Position numbers and translations under genes: made by a program. Shown here one piece after another: positions 4,951-5,481 of a stretch of 5,481 bases of DNA. Every line of letters starts with the position of its first letter. The stretch's first letter is position 1. The stretch comes from an uncultured Porphyromonadaceae bacterium (lineage in GTDB: Bacteria; Bacteroidota; Bacteroidia; Bacteroidales; Muribaculaceae): contig USGZ01000138.1 of NCBI GenBank assembly GCA_900554265.1, positions 1-5,481 on the forward strand, written 5' to 3'. Below the pieces are notes generated by a model, which ran no database searches, was not told the DNA's origin, and saw nothing but the letters and a program-made list of their open reading frames with translations.

Positions 4951-5481
4951 ATGTCATTAAGAAACTTAATGGCAGGGCTATTGCTCTGCCTGACATTCAA
5001 CACCCTTTTTGCTGAAGTGGAGACCTACGAAGGCATCGTAAGGGATGATTCCGGTAATCCTCTGGAGTTTGTCAATGTGACGTTGCAATCTCTAAATGAT
5101 TCAACTCTGATTGACGGAACTGTCACTGATACTGAAGGAAAGTTTACAGTTAAGGGAGACAGCAGCCCCGTGTTCCTGAAAATCTCGGCAATGGGATTTG
5201 AGGAGATGATTATAGACAACCCGAGTTACAACTCAGGTGATATTTTTCTTGTCCCGGCATCGTATATGCTTGGCGAGGCAGTGGTCAAAGGTTCGCGTCC
5301 TATGGCAAAACTAAAAGGAGACGGAGTACGGGTTCCCGTATCCGGCACATATCTCGCCAATACAGGAACCGCCATAGAAGTGCTCGGAAAGATGCCTTTC
5401 GTTACAAAGTCAGGATCCGGCATAGAGGTGCTTGGGAAAGGAACTCCTCTTATTTATATAAACGGCAGACAGGTAAGGGAT
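4951..5481 (+). CDS. Outer-membrane beta-barrel/TonB-dependent-receptor-like protein, N-terminal part (runs off window)
   Basis: The frame is open from the ATG at 4951 to the right edge (177 residues). A signal peptide is clear: MSLRN, a hydrophobic core (LMAGLLLCLTFNTLF), and likely cleavage after LFA at residue 21. Residues about 26-110 form a carboxypeptidase-regulatory-like beta-sandwich (YEGIVRDDSGNPLEFVNVTL, DGTVTDTEGKFTV, LKISAMGFEEMII). The segment GEAVVKGSRPMAKLKGDGVRV (108-128) then opens a plug-like domain with AIEVLGKMPFV and GTPLIYINGRQVRD. This layout is typical of Bacteroidota OMP_b-brl_3-type proteins and TonB-dependent receptors. No STN domain precedes it, so it lacks the usual sigma-signalling module of FecA-like transducers. 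The 29-bp A/T-rich gap after the anti-sigma gene suggests one operon. The barrel is outside the window, so substrate and exact subfamily are open. Confidence 0.82.
   Translation, partial: MSLRNLMAGLLLCLTFNTLFAEVETYEGIVRDDSGNPLEFVNVTLQSLNDSTLIDGTVTDTEGKFTVKGDSSPVFLKISAMGFEEMIIDNPSYNSGDIFLVPASYMLGEAVVKGSRPMAKLKGDGVRVPVSGTYLANTGTAIEVLGKMPFVTKSGSGIEVLGKGTPLIYINGRQVRD

Overview
The window looks like a chromosomal segment from a Bacteroidales-type member of the Bacteroidota. The evidence is the rplY-pth-hslR gene set, two matches to the Bacteroidota sigma-factor -7 box (TAnnTTTG), A-rich leaders without a usable Shine-Dalgarno sequence, and a carboxypeptidase-regulatory-domain outer-membrane protein behind an ECF sigma gene. 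GC content is high on the left: 36 of 60 bases in a counted radC stretch. This would suit a GC-rich gut lineage such as Alistipes or some Muribaculaceae, but the genus cannot be fixed from the sequence alone.

Left part (1-1131, + strand): the C-terminal end of a membrane-anchored family 2 glycosyltransferase, then radC four bases downstream. A 141-bp gap between convergent genes follows (1132-1272). It holds three 24-bp REP-like hairpins, each led by a GTAG tetranucleotide. One is in + orientation and two are in - orientation inside a perfect 40-bp tandem duplication, which makes a small BIME-like cluster.

Middle part (1273-2973, - strand): a compact translation and ribosome-maintenance operon. 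rplY (ribosomal protein L25/Ctc type) comes first, then pth (peptidyl-tRNA hydrolase, coupled through a TAATG overlap), then an hslR-like S4 RNA-binding protein. A well-matched promoter and a perfect leader hairpin precede rplY.

Right part (2974-5481, + strand): a long divergent intergenic region with several palindromes and repeats leads into an ECF sigma factor. An overlapping single-pass membrane protein follows, probably the anti-sigma factor, with a large RseB/LolA-like and possibly NTF2-like extracytoplasmic part. The last gene is the start of an outer-membrane beta-barrel/TonB-receptor-like protein that runs off the window. GC falls to about 42-43% in counted stretches of the sigma and anti-sigma genes, so this part may be an acquired module. 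The three genes probably form one envelope-sensing operon. It is unlike the usual Bacteroidota Sus/Fec arrangement because neither a FecR domain nor an STN domain is visible.
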